NCBI GenBank assembly: GCA_022494885.1
Contig: JAGVSM010000432.1
Span: 1-64,000, forward strand
Origin: Micrasema longulum
Lineage: Eukaryota > Arthropoda > Insecta > Trichoptera > Brachycentridae
Direction: 5' to 3'
DNA: 64,000 bases
The position numbers and the translations under genes were made by a program. A model generated the notes under the pieces. That model saw nothing but the letters and a program-made list of their open reading frames with translations, did not search any database and was not told where the DNA came from. Of the stretch, positions 62,660 to 64,000 are shown one piece after another (the stretch's first letter is position 1; every line of letters begins with the position of its first letter).

Positions 62660-63004
62660 AGGCAATTAATTACCCACGAAACTAAATGCCATTTATACGG
62701 CATTGTGCTGCAGTGTGGTTACTAGAGACCGGATTATATGCGTTTGCATTTTTCCGCTATTTTTACAGGTTTTAGCCGATATTACTGAAAACCTACTGAT
62801 GGGGCACATTTGCACTATTTTTACAGATTCTTATAGTTAAAGCCAACCTAAACAATGAAACGCACAGCTCGTACGGGCCCCCTAACGCTCTCAGCAGCCA
62901 CGCGGCCACTTTTGTCTAAACACTTAAACACTGTCATGGTTAAAATCCGTCAATCGAACTCCGAATTGCCAGAGATATTTCCGCATAAACTTAGAGAACA
63001 ACCC
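62660..63004. other. Non-coding, nothing recognised
   Basis: Moderate GC in places (near 62865-62910) but no gene or repeat supported. Confidence 0.3.
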
Positions 63005-63545
63005 TGTAGCTCAATCACAAATAACTATTGACGTGCTAATAAGCGACGTGATAACAATTTCTCACTGTGGTTTTAAATCGTATTCGCGATCACAATGCAA
63101 CATCCGTGAACACCTAATATAAAATGTCAAAATATTTACGTTTTGCGACCTATAATCCTGCTATTTGAATTACACCGGTGTAAATATGGAAAATATTCCA
63201 GAACCGCTATTTTTATTTATTTATTATTTATCATGCTATTAATTGCATTTAGCCGGCGGTTGGCAGGCCAAATGTCAAGAAAAGCAGTCGCCATAGTAAT
63301 TGTAATTTTTTAATTAGATATTGTCTTTTTTGTATTAGATACTCCTTACTGTTTTGCAAATGCAATATATTATGTTTTATTTTATGGTAAATGCCGATTT
63401 TTTGCCAGTGAACTGTATTTATTTACGAGGAAAACAAAAAACAAACCGACACGAGCGACACAAGCATGTCCATTATTGTTCATTGTGATGGCTCAAATAC
63501 TTAGCATGTTTTTAAGCACGTCGATAGTTATTTGTGATTGAACTA
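63005..63545. mobile_element. Foldback MITE, family G (541 bp)
   Basis: TGTAGCTCAATCACAAATAA then CTATTGACGTGCT at the left is mirrored at the right by AGCACGTCGATAGTTATTTG then TGATTGAACTACT, about 34 bp with few mismatches. Interior non-coding. Parts of the family lie at 35398-35552. Confidence 0.75.
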
Positions 63546-64000
63546 CTGGCTTCGAAACTTCGAGTCAAATGAATAGTTTTATGAATGGCTCGAGTGAAAT
63601 TTTGCCAGAGACAATATGCGCTAATACAGCAAGCACTGCCCAGTAACCTCGGTGGGCATGGAACGTTAATTCTCAATTTATAAAAGTATTTTTACTGAAA
63701 GAAGGCACAACCTTACGACTGAAAATTTAGAGAAATATATTATTGTTAACATCTATAAAAACAAAGATGGTTGATTCAAGTTTTCATCCATTTGCTTTTC
63801 CTAATAAAAAATACTAAAACCGTTATTTTAGTTTTATTTTACAATGCATATTTTCACACTTTATTCGCATGTTTTGAGCATTTTTCATGCATATTTGCTT
63901 GCATATTTCAGCCTTTTTATGTTGCCTATAATCCGGATCCTAGTGATCACTATCTACTACATATCATAATAGACTAGTATTCAACTTGGATTGCTGTATA
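63546..64000. other. Non-coding end of window
   Basis: AT-rich sequence with no recognised gene or element. Confidence 0.3.

Overview
The window is AT-rich nuclear DNA of an arthropod, most likely an insect. The evidence is spliced protein genes with GT-AG introns, tRNA-headed SINEs, mariner, pogo-like and hAT-like DNA transposons, many miniature inverted-repeat elements (MITEs), and degraded non-LTR retrotransposons. Nothing bacterial or viral was seen. The species cannot be fixed from the sequence.

Two host genes are supported. On the + strand, 853-1015 joined to 5399-5499 encodes an 87-residue cAMP-dependent protein kinase inhibitor (PKI) with an intact GRTGRRNA pseudosubstrate. On the - strand, 19 phase-compatible exons from 58815 down to 33360 encode 915 residues of an anoctamin (TMEM16, ANO1-7 type). 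It has the dimerisation region, the membrane domain, and all six residues matching the calcium-site ligands of TMEM16A. Its 5' end is not resolved. The two genes converge, with about 28 kb between their stop codons.

Region by region: 1-7.2 kb holds the PKI gene with MITEs, two foldback repeats and LINE/hAT scraps. 7.2-33 kb has no host gene that I can support. It holds a SINE, mariner debris, a pogo-like element (15.1-15.8 kb), a composite at 20-23.8 kb in which a nearly complete RTE-like LINE sits inside a pogo-like element, and several MITEs. 33.3-58.8 kb is the anoctamin gene; its introns carry SINEs, LINE 3' ends, MITEs, and a hAT-like element holding an antisense piece of the same LINE family. 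58.8-64 kb is repeat-rich flank or 5' intron, including a stem-loop repeat present twice and a foldback MITE at 63.0-63.5 kb.

The two genes have no evident joint role: PKI would restrain protein kinase A in the cytoplasm and nucleus, and the anoctamin is a membrane channel or scramblase. No undescribed multi-gene system is visible. The most unusual material is the modular foldback repeats, the nested transposons with readable target-site duplications, and the stem-loop repeat with a covarying base pair. All exon borders and repeat limits were read by eye.
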